DNA of 64,000 nucleotides, from NCBI GenBank assembly GCA_028673005.1, contig CM054116.1, positions 23,165,840 to 23,229,839 on the forward strand. The letters run 5' to 3'. Shown here piece by piece: positions 61,601 to 63,976 of this stretch (the first letter of the stretch is position 1; every line of letters starts with the position of its first letter). This stretch comes from Tanypteryx hageni. Its lineage: Eukaryota; Arthropoda; Insecta; Odonata; Petaluridae. The position numbers and the translations under genes are program-made. Below the pieces are notes generated by a model. It was given only the letters and a program-made list of their open reading frames with translations. It ran no database searches and was not told the DNA's origin.

Positions 61601-63976
61601 TTTATTCTTGATTCTTCGAGTCTGTAGTTAATTATGGTTATTTGCTATCGTGTTTGCGTGCTCCAGAGTGTTCTAATAAGGGTAAAACTGAAGGTTGGGC
61701 GAACCCGTCCACCTCAGGCGGGACAAAAACGTATGTAAAAAACATAGGATTATCGTCATTCCTTCATTTTATTAGCTCAAATAATGTCATATGCCCTACT
61801 ATGAAATTAATATAATTCGATTTATTGTGTATATCCTAATATCACCTTGTAAGTAAACATAGAGTTAGCTGACGTTCTTTTGGAACGTTATTTGAAAATT
61901 TCATTTCGCACTTTCATTATGTTACCAATACATAATACCAATAATTCGATCATTGCCTTAGAACACGTTACACCATCTACTTTATTCTGGAACAGTAATG
62001 CTAAAAAAAATCGGTGCGCACTATATGCGAGTATATAGAAAAATAATAGATTACGAGGCTGAAAACCCCCTGCGCATTATACGAGGGTGCGCACTATACG
62101 CGGGTATTTACGGTAATCTGTGTAAAAATAAAGAGCTATGCTAGTTGCAGAAACTGGGTACAGGCAACCCTTGCTTAATGCCGTTTCACTCTGCACTATT
62201 TCACTACAACATTAAGTATCATATGCAATTGACATAGAGCATTGGTGCTGCACATCCACTCTTTGTACTTGTTTGTGCCACCTGTCTATGCTTAGTAGAT
62301 GTTCAGCACATTAAAAAAATGCTGTCAAGAATCGAGGCAGCCAAAATTATAATATTTTCAGTGCTTAGAATTAGCTGGAACACATCGGAAAACTGTTTCA
62401 GTTTGTCACACGCGTCAGTAATATCATTCCATCTCATCAGCCATTTAGTAATACTGTTCTGGAAAGTTAGCTAGATCATGAATGAATGATATATTATTCA
62501 ATACTAGCTGCACCAGTGCAAAGAGCGTGCGGAATACCACCATCTGAAAACACTTTAAACTGTTTGAGTAAAGCACACACACAGATCCTCTATTATGCAA
62601 ATTTTGTGTCCACTGCCTTTGGTTCCACTACCAGAACAAGCACTCCATTTTCTAGTATTTTCCATTACAAGCACTGAACTATTTACATTTATATTAAAAA
62701 TTCCATTTTCCAGAGAACTTTGGATATCCACATAAATCAAAGAAAACTTTTTCAGCCAAGTTAATTTTCATATGATAGTGTAATAAGGCTACAAAGCTTT
62801 TGAAGCACACACATCACACACTTAAGGCATCAGACAAAGAGAAAAGAATTCAGTATTGTCAGTGGTTTCAAGACTTCCAAAAATTGTGGTCCCTCTGATT
62901 CTGAATTTATTGCCAGCTCCCTCTTATCTTTTGGTTTTTTAAAAAGAAAATGTGTACGAAACAGCCCTCACATGTTACAAGAACTGCAACAAAATATTCA
63001 GCCATATAGTTAAAAAAAGTCAACTATTCACCGTCTATTTGAACAGGCCGAAAATAATTAATGCATGTTTACAACATATTTCGCAATTTAAATTTGTTAT
63101 TTTTAATGAATAAAACCTATATCTCTAATGGGTTACATGGCTTTTCAATCACCCTATATAGCACACTGCCAGCTGGTATGCTTTGAAATCAGGGTTTGGC
63201 TAGTGAGCAGGATTTTTTAATCAAAAAGTAAGAGCAACGTATATTGCAGCATACAATACAAAACAAGTTATGATGTGAGCAGAATCAAAAGAAAATATGC
63301 TACTTTTACTTGTAGAATTGCTCATTGTTATCAACAAAATATAACAGACAAGCACTAGTAAAAAACACAAAGTAATGCCTACATAAGATATTTAACACCA
63401 TTCAGCTACTTGATGGCAATAACATTCAACTTAATTTAACAGAGCTATGTCTGCAGCACATGAAAAATCAGAGGTTTGTATAATATAATCACTATTGGTG
63501 AGCTTCAAACACATTTAAGAGTGATATTCTACAGATTACCCAGTCTTAACCAAGACAAATTTATCAATGTAAAGATATTAATAGTATCTGGCATTACTTA
63601 GTGGAACGATTCCATAATTATAAACTAGGAAAAAGAAGCAATGCAATGATCTACATGCACAATTTTAATAGGACCGGTTTTGTTACAAGTCATTGTTATC
63701 TGGTTACCTGATGATGTTACCTTGTAATAAAATGGGTCATATTAAAATTTTATATGTGGATCATTACATTGTTTCTTTTTTCTAGTTTATAACAATGTAA
63801 GGATAATTTTAATAATCACCTCCATGATAGGGCTGGATGCCAAGACCTTCTTCTCTACCTGTGTTTCAGTGGAAGACCCACCAACTGTTGCAAAATATCT
63901 CATGGCATATTTTGCTGAAACTGTCTTACCAGCTCCTGATTCTCCTGACACAATAATTGACTGATTTTGCTGTTCC
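6490..63976 (-). CDS. MYO5: Unconventional class V myosin, gene span (30 exons, 5' end missing)
   Basis: This gene encodes an actin-based motor that moves vesicles, organelles and RNPs; it dimerises through its tail and binds calmodulin-type light chains on its neck. The joined minus-strand exons give about 1,750 residues. In order they show P-loop GESGAGKT, switch [10 protein letters not shown], switch [11 protein letters not shown], the relay and actin-binding region, a converter, six IQ motifs, charged coiled coil, and a globular DIL tail ending in LPMLKKV. Exon lengths and phases are mutually consistent at all joins except the donor after w17. Vertebrate MYO5A is about 1,855 residues, so roughly 150 N-terminal residues (start codon, SH3-like subdomain) lie past 64000. 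Two introns use GC donors. Family assignment is secure from the whole domain order; the choice among vertebrate-style paralogue names is not meaningful in an arthropod. Confidence 0.97.
6995..7135 (-). repeat. tRNA-derived SINE, copy 1
   Basis: On the minus strand the sequence has an A-box-like TAGCTTAGTTGG, an anticodon-arm-like region, and a B box GATTCGATTCC, then GGTCACATAGAGAATTTTCT and an AT-rich tail. It lacks a proper acceptor stem. This is the structure of a tRNA-derived SINE, not a functional tRNA. Related copies sit at 7262 and 36370. Confidence 0.75.
7262..7362 (-). repeat. tRNA-derived SINE, truncated copy 2
   Basis: This copy shares the B-box half (GGTTCAATTCCCAGTC on the minus strand) and the AAATTTTGAGATTTT tail side with copy 1. 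The A-box half is missing. Confidence 0.65.
8374..8493 (-). CDS. MYO5: MYO5 exon w29: DIL domain
   Basis: This exon has 40 codons: [40 protein letters not shown]. Acceptor tccag|ATTGTG, donor CAG|gtaata, phase 0. A 6.1 kb intron full of repeats separates it from w28. Confidence 0.97.
9720..9974 (+). mobile_element. Helitron-like 3' end
   Basis: The end has a terminal hairpin CCCGAGTGAAGCCGGG (9947-9962) followed by CGTTTCAGCTAC. This is the layout of Helitron 3' ends (hairpin, short spacer, CTRR), with CTAG changed to CTAC. The 5' boundary is not determined. Confidence 0.6.
10210..10397 (+). mobile_element. Inverted-arm element with hammerhead-like core (Penelope-like remnant)
   Basis: Arms of about 57 bp (10210-10266 and 10338-10397) are inverted repeats sharing AAAAAACTT, ATTTCAA and CATGGTTT. 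Between them lies CTGAAGA (10314-10320), a short palindromic stem GTGTTAACAC, then GAAAC (338-342). CTGANGA...GAAA is the conserved core order of hammerhead ribozymes, which Penelope-like elements carry in their terminal repeats. Whether it could fold and cleave is unproven. Confidence 0.5.
10925..10975. repeat. Perfect 24-bp hairpin
   Basis: Two 24-bp arms are exact inverse complements separated by a 3-nt loop (GAT). The arm begins AATACAGTAATAATC. A perfect palindrome stands out in otherwise degraded repeat sequence. Confidence 0.9.
11634..12229. mobile_element. hAT-type element
   Basis: The left end CAGGGCTCTCCAAAGTATGG is inverted on the right as CAGGTGTCTCCCAACTTTTT. The flanks GTCTCGGC and GTCTAGGT match at 6 of 8 bases, a decayed 8-bp target duplication. 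There is no intact ORF. Confidence 0.7.
12238..12400 (+). repeat. Interspersed repeat family R1, copy 1
   Basis: The copy contains GACAGCATGGCGAAAACAAC, GGGGAGACCTAAAATGTGTA and TTTCCATCAAAATCTCGAAG, then TATACTATGTATATGGGAAA. Diverged copies of the same sequence order occur at about 22020, 54225, 59545 and 60350. Origin not assigned. Confidence 0.7.
12580..13506. mobile_element. DNA transposon with long inverted ends and TTA duplication
   Basis: The first ~115 bp (CAAGGGGAGGACCCGTACGT, later GAAACTTGGTAGGTACGTAG) recur inverted at the right end. Further in, about 13015-13110 pairs with 13290-13390, so most of the element is self-complementary. TTA flanks both ends (12577-12579, 13507-13509). 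A 3-bp TTA duplication suggests a PIF/Harbinger-like mechanism. No coding frame is supported. Confidence 0.75.
14572..14694 (-). CDS. MYO5: MYO5 exon w28: DIL domain
   Basis: This exon has 41 codons: [41 protein letters not shown]. It matches [20 protein letters not shown] of the family. Acceptor tttag|GAGGCA, donor CAG|gtgaga. Confidence 0.97.
15108..15242 (-). CDS. MYO5: MYO5 exon w27: DIL domain
   Basis: This exon has 45 codons: [45 protein letters not shown]. This is the most conserved DIL block. Acceptor ggcag|GTTTTC, donor CAG|gtaaca, phase 0. Confidence 0.97.
15669..16009. mobile_element. hAT MITE with perfect 8-bp target duplication
   Basis: The element has ends CAGGGGTCGGCAACCT and AGGTTGCCGACCCCTG (exact inverted 16-mers) and is flanked on both sides by GTCTATGA (15661-15668 and 16010-16017). 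Length 341 bp, with GCGGCC-rich subterminal parts typical of this hAT group. Confidence 0.92.
16083..16201. repeat. Solo right end of a pogo/Tigger-like element
   Basis: The sequence TGTATGGCTTGAGACAT through CTTCTACTGTA closely resembles the right end of the element at 32787-33621. No left end is present. Confidence 0.6.
16330..16650 (-). CDS. MYO5: MYO5 exon w26: DIL domain with Gly/Ser-rich insert
   Basis: This exon has 107 codons. It starts [20 protein letters not shown], passes through a flexible segment ([35 protein letters not shown]) and ends [27 protein letters not shown]. The flexible loop is longer than in vertebrate MYO5A. Acceptor tctag|GGTGTG, donor CAA|gtaagt. Confidence 0.96.
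16700..17850. other. MYO5 intron, no feature recognised
   Basis: AT-rich intron sequence between w25 and w26. No transposon end, RNA gene or coding frame recognised. Confidence 0.4.
17860..18500. repeat. Tandem repeat, about 290-bp unit
   Basis: The block ACCAAATTTGGTA...CA, GCAAAATTAAACTTTTAAGT, AATTTGGAAAGAATTG and AAAATCAAGATGT recurs at about 17890, 18185 and 18475, giving two full diverged units and part of a third. Confidence 0.65.
18520..18775 (+). repeat. Pyrimidine-rich tract
   Basis: A CT-rich run dominated by CCCTCC, TTCTC and TCTCT motifs. Strong strand asymmetry; no coding frame. Confidence 0.8.
19385..19435 (-). other. Possible decayed hammerhead-like motif
   Basis: The minus strand reads CACCTGATGATGCTCCTCTG then CAACAGAACCTTGG. 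CTGATGATG with a following stem is common in Penelope-like terminal repeats, but the GAAA box has become GAAC and no inverted arms are evident. Confidence 0.3.
19475..19548. repeat. (TA)n microsatellite
   Basis: About 35 uninterrupted TA units, preceded by a GTGTGT/GTATGT stretch. Confidence 0.97.
19560..20200. other. MYO5 intron, no feature recognised
   Basis: Purine-rich stretches (GGAAGAGAAAGGGAAGGAAG) but no coding frame of credible composition or known repeat. Confidence 0.4.
20297..20404 (-). CDS. MYO5: MYO5 exon w25: globular tail (DIL)
   Basis: This exon has 36 codons, [20 protein letters not shown] and [16 protein letters not shown], the start of the DIL domain. Acceptor tacag|GCATTT, donor CAG|gtaacc, phase 0. 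Confidence 0.97.
20639..20880 (-). CDS. MYO5: MYO5 exon w24: globular tail
   Basis: This 242-nt exon encodes [40 protein letters not shown] and [17 protein letters not shown], strongly conserved globular-tail sequence that binds cargo adaptors. Acceptor ttcag|ATCTCA, donor AAA|gtgagt, phase 0. Confidence 0.97.
20900..22015. other. MYO5 intron, no feature recognised
   Basis: AT-rich sequence between w23 and w24 with no recognised element; short open frames here lack coding signals. Confidence 0.4.
22020..22170 (-). repeat. Interspersed repeat family R1, copy 2
   Basis: In the opposite orientation to the other copies: TGGAAATACATGTTTTAGGT, CCTGAGTCCATAAAAGTG and GCCATGCTGTCTGTCTGTCC correspond to family R1. 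Confidence 0.6.
22225..23551 (-). pseudogene. Mariner transposon with frameshifted transposase
   Basis: Inverted ends read AGGTATTACCCAAAAGTTCC on the left and AAGGTGCTACCCGAAAGTTC on the right (complement). The minus-strand transposase begins [10 protein letters not shown] at 23347, contains [19 protein letters not shown], shifts frame near 23200 to [18 protein letters not shown], continues with [15 protein letters not shown] (first catalytic D) near 22860-22830, shifts again near 22740, and ends with [10 protein letters not shown] and SPDLASCDF. The last two catalytic aspartates are separated by 34 residues (DD34D, mariner). At least two frameshifts and internal stops mean it is inactive. 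Length 1.33 kb is normal for mariner. Confidence 0.93.
23601..24120. repeat. Direct repeat pair, about 340 bp apart
   Basis: The order AATTAAGGGTA, TTTATTCTTGG, TTTACTCAAAAATGGCTCTA, GATGTCACAAATAATACT and AAGCCATAT occurs at 23601-23780 and again at 23938-24120. Confidence 0.75.
24460..24496. repeat. Solo hAT-like end
   Basis: TGACCTGTGGGCCATAATTT then GGAGACCCCAG resembles the right end of hAT elements (complement CTGGGGTCTCCAAA). No matching left end found. Confidence 0.5.
24688..24873 (-). CDS. MYO5: MYO5 exon w23: linker and start of globular tail
   Basis: This 186-nt exon encodes [20 protein letters not shown], a variable Gly/Thr-rich linker, then [20 protein letters not shown] and SIIIKHLII, the entry to the cargo-binding globular tail. 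Acceptor tgcag|GAATTG, donor ATTG|gtaggt. Confidence 0.95.
25118..25551. mobile_element. Possible MITE with GGATCCAGG ends
   Basis: AAGGATGGATCCAGG on the left is matched by AAGGGAGGATCCAGG on the reverse strand at the right. Target duplication not clear. No ORF. Confidence 0.45.
25857..25950 (-). CDS. MYO5: MYO5 exon w22: end of coiled coil
   Basis: This 94-nt exon encodes [20 protein letters not shown] and [11 protein letters not shown], matching the family KLKKQLKVFAKK segment. Acceptor tacag|GACTTG, donor GGAG|gtacat, phase 1. Confidence 0.94.
26261..26459 (-). CDS. MYO5: MYO5 exon w21: distal coiled coil
   Basis: This 199-nt exon encodes [40 protein letters not shown] and [13 protein letters not shown], a textbook match to the NNRQQQLLAQNL region. 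Acceptor tttag|GCAACT, donor TTG|gtgaat; reading through the donor would terminate after a short extension. Confidence 0.95.
26650..26830. repeat. Short tandem duplication, GGTTGG-rich
   Basis: TTGGTATGGATGGGTAAGTT and TTGTTGTGGGTGGGTAGGTT begin two diverged units about 90 bp apart, each followed by AGGTA and TGTTTTAGG-like sequence. Confidence 0.55.
27027..27216 (-). CDS. MYO5: MYO5 exon w20: medial tail
   Basis: This 190-nt exon encodes [32 protein letters not shown] and [20 protein letters not shown]. The NEDGEL segment is characteristic of myosin V medial tails. Acceptor catag|GCCAG, donor CG|gtaagc. Confidence 0.94.
27480..28440. other. MYO5 intron, no feature recognised
   Basis: AT-rich sequence between w19 and w20 with no recognised element. 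Confidence 0.4.
28684..29148. mobile_element. Pogo/Tigger-like element with transposase trace
   Basis: The left end CCAACCCTCCCCGGCTTACG and the right end (complement CTGCCAGTCCCCTACTTACA) are related inverted repeats flanked by TA (28682-28683, 29149-29150). Inside, a plus-strand frame near 28960-29050 reads [20 protein letters not shown], resembling the N-terminal helix-turn-helix of Tigger transposases. Otherwise degraded. Confidence 0.7.
29160..30060. other. MYO5 intron, no feature recognised
   Basis: AT-rich with no recognised element. Confidence 0.35.
30075..30183 (-). CDS. MYO5: MYO5 exon w19: coiled coil
   Basis: This 109-nt exon encodes [20 protein letters not shown] and [16 protein letters not shown], matching the family ENKKLKNELNELRKAL segment. 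Acceptor tctag|TTACAA, donor ATGG|gtaagt, phase 1. Confidence 0.93.
30190..31510. other. MYO5 intron, no feature recognised
   Basis: AT-rich with many short A-runs; nothing classifiable. Confidence 0.4.
31521..31848. mobile_element. Fold-back element with a tRNA-like sequence in each arm
   Basis: Two arms of about 140 bp (31521-31660 and 31714-31848) are inverted repeats around a loop of about 50 bp. TTAACGCGGATGTTTTCTTG in one is exactly complemented in the other. Each arm carries a tRNA-like unit: the minus-strand reading of the left arm has a stem TCTGCTATGA paired with TCATAGCAGA, an A-box region TAGTTCAGTTGTAGGATA and a B box GGTTCGATTCC, resembling tRNA-Gly. The right arm has diverged B box (GATTCAATTCC). 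The arms end in GAAACGAGAAAA. Confidence 0.8.
32600..34777. mobile_element. Pogo/Tigger-like element, outer of a nested pair
   Basis: The left end is TA then CAGGTATGCCTCCCTTAGCG; the right end on the reverse strand is CAGGCATGTCTCGTTTAGCA. The middle is interrupted by a second element at 32787-33621. The remaining interior has a 103-codon open frame (34247-34558) with no recognisable domain. Confidence 0.7.
32787..33621. mobile_element. Pogo/Tigger-like element, inner
   Basis: Exact 15-bp inverted ends CAGTAGAAGATCGTT flanked by TA on both sides. About 835 bp, no intact transposase. It sits inside the element at 32600-34777. Confidence 0.85.
35024..35367. mobile_element. Short TIR element (MITE)
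   Basis: CTATAGTGCTTTTCA (35024-35038) is exactly complemented by TGAAAAGCACTATAG (35353-35367). About 344 bp with no coding potential. It lies 130 bp downstream of the w18 donor. Confidence 0.75.
35497..35736 (-). CDS. MYO5: MYO5 exon w18: medial coiled coil with acidic tract
   Basis: This exon has 80 codons: [40 protein letters not shown], an acidic run [10 protein letters not shown], then [20 protein letters not shown]. The [11 protein letters not shown] segment matches the family's medial coiled coil. The leading ATG follows an acaacag acceptor and is not a start. Donor AGG|gtaagt, phase 0. Confidence 0.93.
36370..36545 (-). repeat. tRNA-derived SINE, copy 3
   Basis: Minus strand shows the same arrangement as copy 1: GAGAATCATGCTGGATTGAC, AACTTAGTTGTTTAAAG, then B-box GATTCGATTCC. 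Confidence 0.7.
36692..37790. mobile_element. Left end of a CAGTAAAACCTCA-type element
   Basis: TA then CAGTAAAACCTCATCATTTC, followed by CGAAGTTCAAGGGACC and TTTGAATTATCCGGG. The matching inverted end occurs at 45007. The right boundary of this copy is not seen before the next element at 37809. Confidence 0.55.
37809..40090 (+). mobile_element. hAT element with degraded transposase
   Basis: The left end CAGGGCCGTTTTTTCGCC, AGGCAAATG, GGGGGCCCGC is mirrored at the right end by complement GGGACAGGACCATCTTAAGC, TAGGCAAACATA and GGGCCCCGCC. The flanks TCCATATG and TACGTATG match at 6 of 8. A second hAT-like end (GGGTGACCAGGTATCTCGGT) lies at about 38446, so one element may be nested in another. 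Confidence 0.65.
39426..39990 (+). pseudogene. hAT transposase remnant (BED-finger N-terminus)
   Basis: From an ATG at 39426 the broken frame reads [13 protein letters not shown], then [44 protein letters not shown], and later [19 protein letters not shown]. The Cys-x2-Cys and GH-x-RKSD pattern and the [10 protein letters not shown] segment fit BED-finger hAT transposases. Stops and frame changes make it a pseudogene. Confidence 0.7.
40499..40545. repeat. Solo hAT-like end
   Basis: CAGGGCTTCTCAACGTGGTG, CCTGCGGGCACC resembles hAT termini; the opposite end is not present. Confidence 0.5.
40617..40650. repeat. (TA)n microsatellite
   Basis: About 17 TA units within TATA-rich sequence that begins the repeat region to the right. 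Confidence 0.9.
40660..43333 (+). mobile_element. Tandem Helitron-like units
   Basis: ACCTAAGGTACTTCTAGA occurs at 40681 and 41394, each followed by the same order GAGCTGAAATTTGG, GGAAAAAATC/GAAAAATCG, GCATTTTTAAATTA. Unit one ends near the hairpin GCTTGCA-gta-TGCAAGC (41336-41352). Unit two ends at hairpin GCTTGCA-gaa-TGCAAGC (43305-43321), spacer, then CTAG followed by T at 43334, a canonical Helitron 3' end. Diverged repeats of the GCTGAAATTT block occur at about 42490, 42940 and 43090. B-box-like GGTTCGACTCC (41312) and GGTTCAACTCC (42427) precede. No helicase frame. Confidence 0.65.
43635..44561. mobile_element. hAT-type MITE interrupted by a LINE fragment
   Basis: Left end CAGCGGTCCTGAACTGG and right end (complement CAGCAGTTCTGAACC) are inverted repeats. 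ACTAAAC flanks both sides (43628-43634, 44562-44568). The element is split by an insertion flanked by GCCTCATC (43682-43689 and 44384-44391). Confidence 0.85.
43690..44383 (-). pseudogene. 5'-truncated non-LTR retrotransposon (RT C-terminus)
   Basis: Minus strand reads [80 protein letters not shown] and [19 protein letters not shown], the conserved C-terminal region of arthropod Jockey/CR1-type reverse transcriptases. The longest clean frame is 43800-44111. It is flanked by an 8-bp duplication GCCTCATC and inserted in a hAT MITE; 5' truncation is typical of LINE integration. Confidence 0.9.
44780..45007. repeat. Right end of a CAGTAAAACCTCA-type element
   Basis: GGATCGAAATAATGAGGTTT then TACTG followed by TA matches, in inverse, the end at 36692. 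It sits 30 bp downstream of the end of exon w17. Confidence 0.6.
45038..45172 (-). CDS. MYO5: MYO5 exon w17: Ser-rich medial tail, 3' splice boundary uncertain
   Basis: The exon encodes [20 protein letters not shown] and continues to QSASQGSN. Acceptor tgcag|GATTTT is clear. The next exon needs phase 0. The possible donors are AAT|gtggtt (exon end 45041) and GTG|gttggt (end 45038); both are weak. Reading on would reach TGA three or four codons later, so an alternative truncated product ending SNVVG is formally possible. This is the part of the tail where vertebrate MYO5A has alternatively spliced exons. Confidence 0.75.
45487..45725 (-). CDS. MYO5: MYO5 exon w16: end of first coiled coil
   Basis: This 239-nt exon encodes [20 protein letters not shown] to [15 protein letters not shown], then a Ser/Thr-rich stretch [20 protein letters not shown]. 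It corresponds to the transition from coiled coil to medial tail. Acceptor catag|AGCGCC, donor GAT|gtgagt, phase 0. Confidence 0.93.
45891..46017 (-). CDS. MYO5: MYO5 exon w15: coiled coil
   Basis: This 127-nt exon has 42 codons from [16 protein letters not shown] to RADQISAE plus one base; it is charged coiled-coil sequence. Acceptor atcag|GAGAAA, donor GAAG|gtcagt leaves phase 1. Confidence 0.93.
46257..46448 (-). CDS. MYO5: MYO5 exon w14: coiled coil
   Basis: This exon has 64 codons, [20 protein letters not shown] to [12 protein letters not shown], rich in Glu, Lys, Arg and Leu with heptad spacing and no proline. Acceptor attag|ACAAAG, donor CAG|gtttgt, phase 0. Confidence 0.93.
46578..46799 (-). 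CDS. MYO5: MYO5 exon w13: IQ5, IQ6 and start of coiled coil
   Basis: This exon has 74 codons. IQ5 is [16 protein letters not shown] and IQ6 is [16 protein letters not shown], followed by [20 protein letters not shown], which starts the coiled coil. The exon ends TTG|gcaagt, a second GC donor; phase 0 is forced because any nearby GT donor would put a stop in w14. Confidence 0.94.
47028..48855. mobile_element. DNA transposon with ~365-bp inverted ends and TAA duplication
   Basis: Left 47028-47400 and right 48490-48855 are diverged inverted copies (ACAGACTGTAACTCACAGAT vs ACAGACTGTAACTTACAGAT). TAA flanks both sides (47025-47027, 48856-48858). The terminal CAAGGACAGG resembles CAAGGGGAGG of the element at 12580, which has TTA duplications, so the two may be related families. 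Each arm carries a tRNA-like stretch: the minus strand of the right arm reads GTCTAGGGGTAATG (A-box-like) and GAGTTCGAGAC (B-box-like). Confidence 0.75.
47584..47790 (-). CDS. Small acidic ORF inside the TAA-flanked element
   Basis: This 68-codon frame begins [19 protein letters not shown] and ends RRRVRN, with an acidic stretch ([17 protein letters not shown]). I recognise no domain. It could be the end of a degraded transposon-encoded protein. The surrounding GC content is higher than in the neighbouring intron. Coding status is doubtful. Confidence 0.2.
   Translation of the reverse strand: MAGALFYCVELVKSSNIISKSVSDTISLLSSLIGREIFERVEEMEFAEDEEVDEIHTEMSMPRRRVRN
49073..49247 (-). CDS. MYO5: MYO5 exon w12: IQ3 and IQ4
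   Basis: This 175-nt exon encodes [19 protein letters not shown] and [20 protein letters not shown] then [20 protein letters not shown]3 is [16 protein letters not shown] and IQ4 is [16 protein letters not shown]; each binds a calmodulin-type light chain. Acceptor aacag|GAGAG, donor GCT|gtaagc. Confidence 0.96.
49260..50050. other. MYO5 intron with GC donor, otherwise empty
   Basis: Intron w11-w12. AT-rich; no recognised transposon or RNA. Confidence 0.45.
50062..50273 (-). CDS. MYO5: MYO5 exon w11: converter, IQ1 and IQ2
   Basis: This 212-nt exon encodes [36 protein letters not shown]1 ([16 protein letters not shown]) and most of IQ2 ([13 protein letters not shown]). The lever arm starts here. 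The exon ends AGAAG|gcaagt: only this GC donor (phase 2) restores frame with w12. The nearest GT (gtacta, four bases further on) would give the wrong frame. Confidence 0.95.
50280..52605. other. MYO5 intron w10-w11, no feature recognised
   Basis: AT-rich sequence. A short CA-rich stretch (CAAACAAACACACACACA) lies at about 52085. No transposon ends or coding frame recognised. Confidence 0.4.
52612..52723 (-). CDS. MYO5: MYO5 exon w10: converter start
   Basis: This 112-nt exon encodes [14 protein letters not shown] and [10 protein letters not shown]. Its first base completes an AGA arginine codon with w9, giving [11 protein letters not shown]. Acceptor tccag|ATGG, donor AGG|gtaagt, phase 0. 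Confidence 0.96.
52799..52995 (-). CDS. MYO5: MYO5 exon w9: actin-binding helix and SH1 helix
   Basis: This 197-nt exon encodes [40 protein letters not shown] and [20 protein letters not shown], the classic myosin actin-interface and SH1/SH2 region. Acceptor ctgaaaaattacctgaaaaa-type polypyrimidine tract ending cag|GTGGGT; donor TCTAG|gtaaaa leaves phase 2. Confidence 0.97.
53353..53481 (-). CDS. MYO5: MYO5 exon w8: loop 2 region
   Basis: This exon has 43 codons, [16 protein letters not shown] to [11 protein letters not shown]. It is the surface-loop (loop 2) segment, lysine-rich and variable in the family, expected to contact actin. Acceptor ctcag|AACAAA, donor AGT|gtaagt, phase 0. Confidence 0.95.
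53795..53869 (-). pseudogene. piggyBac transposase fragment
   Basis: A minus-strand frame reads [20 protein letters not shown] then CATYN, very close to the piggyBac signature YN-x-TKGGVDxxDQ-x-C-x-Y. The surrounding 109-codon frame (53660-53989) adds no other clear motif. The aspartate pair is retained, but this is a short orphan fragment. Confidence 0.75.
54225..54350 (+). repeat. Interspersed repeat family R1, copy 3
   Basis: GACAGATGGACAGGTGACAT, AAAAATAACTTTTTGGA and CATCCATTTCCATCGAAATC follow the order seen at 12238. Confidence 0.65.
55543..56411. mobile_element. TIR element containing an inverted-arm hairpin
   Basis: AAATATCATATTTACCCAAA with CCCAAGACATGG on the left is matched by complement AAATACTATATTTACCTGAA and TCCAAGATGATCCC at the right. 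Inside, 55730-55812 and 55935-56020 are inverted arms sharing AATTCATCG, ACAAATTGGAA and GACACCATGACT. Confidence 0.65.
56588..56794 (-). CDS. MYO5: MYO5 exon w7: lower 50 kDa region
   Basis: This exon has 69 codons, from [17 protein letters not shown] to [20 protein letters not shown] plus Q. It contains the [17 protein letters not shown] motif of the motor. The leading ATG is internal, not a start: the exon follows a tatag acceptor and joins DEECK in phase 0. Donor CAG|gtaaga. Confidence 0.96.
56948..57244. mobile_element. hAT MITE with perfect 8-bp target duplication
   Basis: The left end CAAGGGTCGGCAACCTATGG and the right end (complement CAGAGGTTGACAACATTTTT) are flanked by CTATAGAC on both sides (56940-56947, 57245-57252). 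About 297 bp. It contains GGCACGCGTGCC and GTGGCACCC. Confidence 0.9.
57260..58340. other. MYO5 intron w6-w7, remaining sequence
   Basis: AT-rich; no recognised element beyond the hAT copy to the left. Confidence 0.4.
58347..58487 (-). CDS. MYO5: MYO5 exon w6: relay helix
   Basis: This exon has 47 codons, [20 protein letters not shown] through [20 protein letters not shown] to ECK. This is the relay helix and following segment of the motor. Acceptor aacag|CATG, donor AAG|gtaagc, phase 0. Confidence 0.97.
58643..58858 (-). CDS. MYO5: MYO5 exon w5: switch II
   Basis: This exon has 72 codons. [20 protein letters not shown] is followed by [20 protein letters not shown] (switch II) and [16 protein letters not shown], the signature segments of a processive myosin motor. 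Acceptor ttcag|GCTCAA, donor CAG|gtatgt, phase 0 on both sides. Confidence 0.97.
59545..59695 (+). repeat. Interspersed repeat family R1, copy 4
   Basis: ACACACAGACATCATTGAGA, AAAACGTGTTCAGGGGACCT, GTATTTTCGTTGAAATCTC and ACATATGGAGAAAGTAAAA. It abuts exon w4 at its donor. Confidence 0.75.
59706..59837 (-). CDS. MYO5: MYO5 exon w4: motor domain
   Basis: This exon has 44 codons, from [15 protein letters not shown] to [10 protein letters not shown], including the family motif GHWLCHRKI. Acceptor accag|AGAAAAG, donor CAG|gtaaga, phase 0 on both sides. Confidence 0.96.
59970..60217 (-). CDS. MYO5: MYO5 exon w3: upper 50 kDa region
   Basis: This 248-nt exon encodes [20 protein letters not shown], then a segment with [12 protein letters not shown] and an acidic loop [15 protein letters not shown]. 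Acceptor gacag|AACACC and donor TCT|gtgagt leave phase 0. It matches the family sequence around the NYTxQGG...GVDD and AAILHLGN motifs. Confidence 0.96.
60350..60502 (+). repeat. Interspersed repeat family R1, copy 5
   Basis: Nearly the same sequence as copy 4: AAAACGTGTTCAGGGGGCCT, GTATTTCCGTTGAAATCTCG and ACCTATGGAGCAAGTAAAA. Confidence 0.75.
60630..60710. repeat. Solo hAT-like end
   Basis: GAGGCCCCAGGCGAGCACCT, CATGCACCTGTG and ATCCGCCACTG form the right end of a hAT-like element (complement CAGTGGCGGAT). No left end. Confidence 0.5.
60756..60981 (-). CDS. MYO5: MYO5 exon w2: switch I
   Basis: This 226-nt exon encodes [19 protein letters not shown] (switch I) and continues through [20 protein letters not shown] and [20 protein letters not shown]. 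Acceptor is tctag|GCAATA and donor is TTAG|gtgag. It joins w1 in phase 0 to give PIME-AIGNAK, as expected for myosin V. Confidence 0.97.
61113..62113. mobile_element. TA-flanked TIR element
   Basis: The left end CTGTAAATATAATGCGCAC and the right end (complement CCGTAAATACCCGCGTATAG, TGCGCAC) are inverted and flanked by TA (61111-61112, 62114-62115). About 1.0 kb. Internal copies of GCGCA..ATACGAGGGT occur near both ends. No intact ORF. Confidence 0.7.
62120..63610. other. MYO5 intron w1-w2, remaining sequence
   Basis: AT-rich; no recognised element or coding frame. Confidence 0.4.
63619..63791 (+). mobile_element. Inverted-arm element with hammerhead-like core (Penelope-like remnant)
   Basis: Arms 63619-63675 and 63734-63791 are about 57-bp inverted repeats (TAAACTAGGAAAAAGAAGCA against complement TAAACTAGAAAAAAGAAACA). 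Between them lies CTGATGA (63708-63714), stem GTTAC-CTT-GTAAT, then an AAAA where the hammerhead GAAA is expected. The same arm length and core order occur at 10210-10397. The element lies 28 bp from the end of exon w1. Confidence 0.5.
63820..63976 (-). CDS. MYO5: MYO5 exon w1: P-loop of the motor
   Basis: This exon encodes 52 residues starting [10 protein letters not shown] and containing the ATP-binding P-loop [20 protein letters not shown]; it ends SSPIME. The acceptor is at 63977-63978 (AG) and the donor is GAG|gtgatt. It starts after one base of a split codon and ends in phase 0. It is the most 5' exon in the window. Confidence 0.97.
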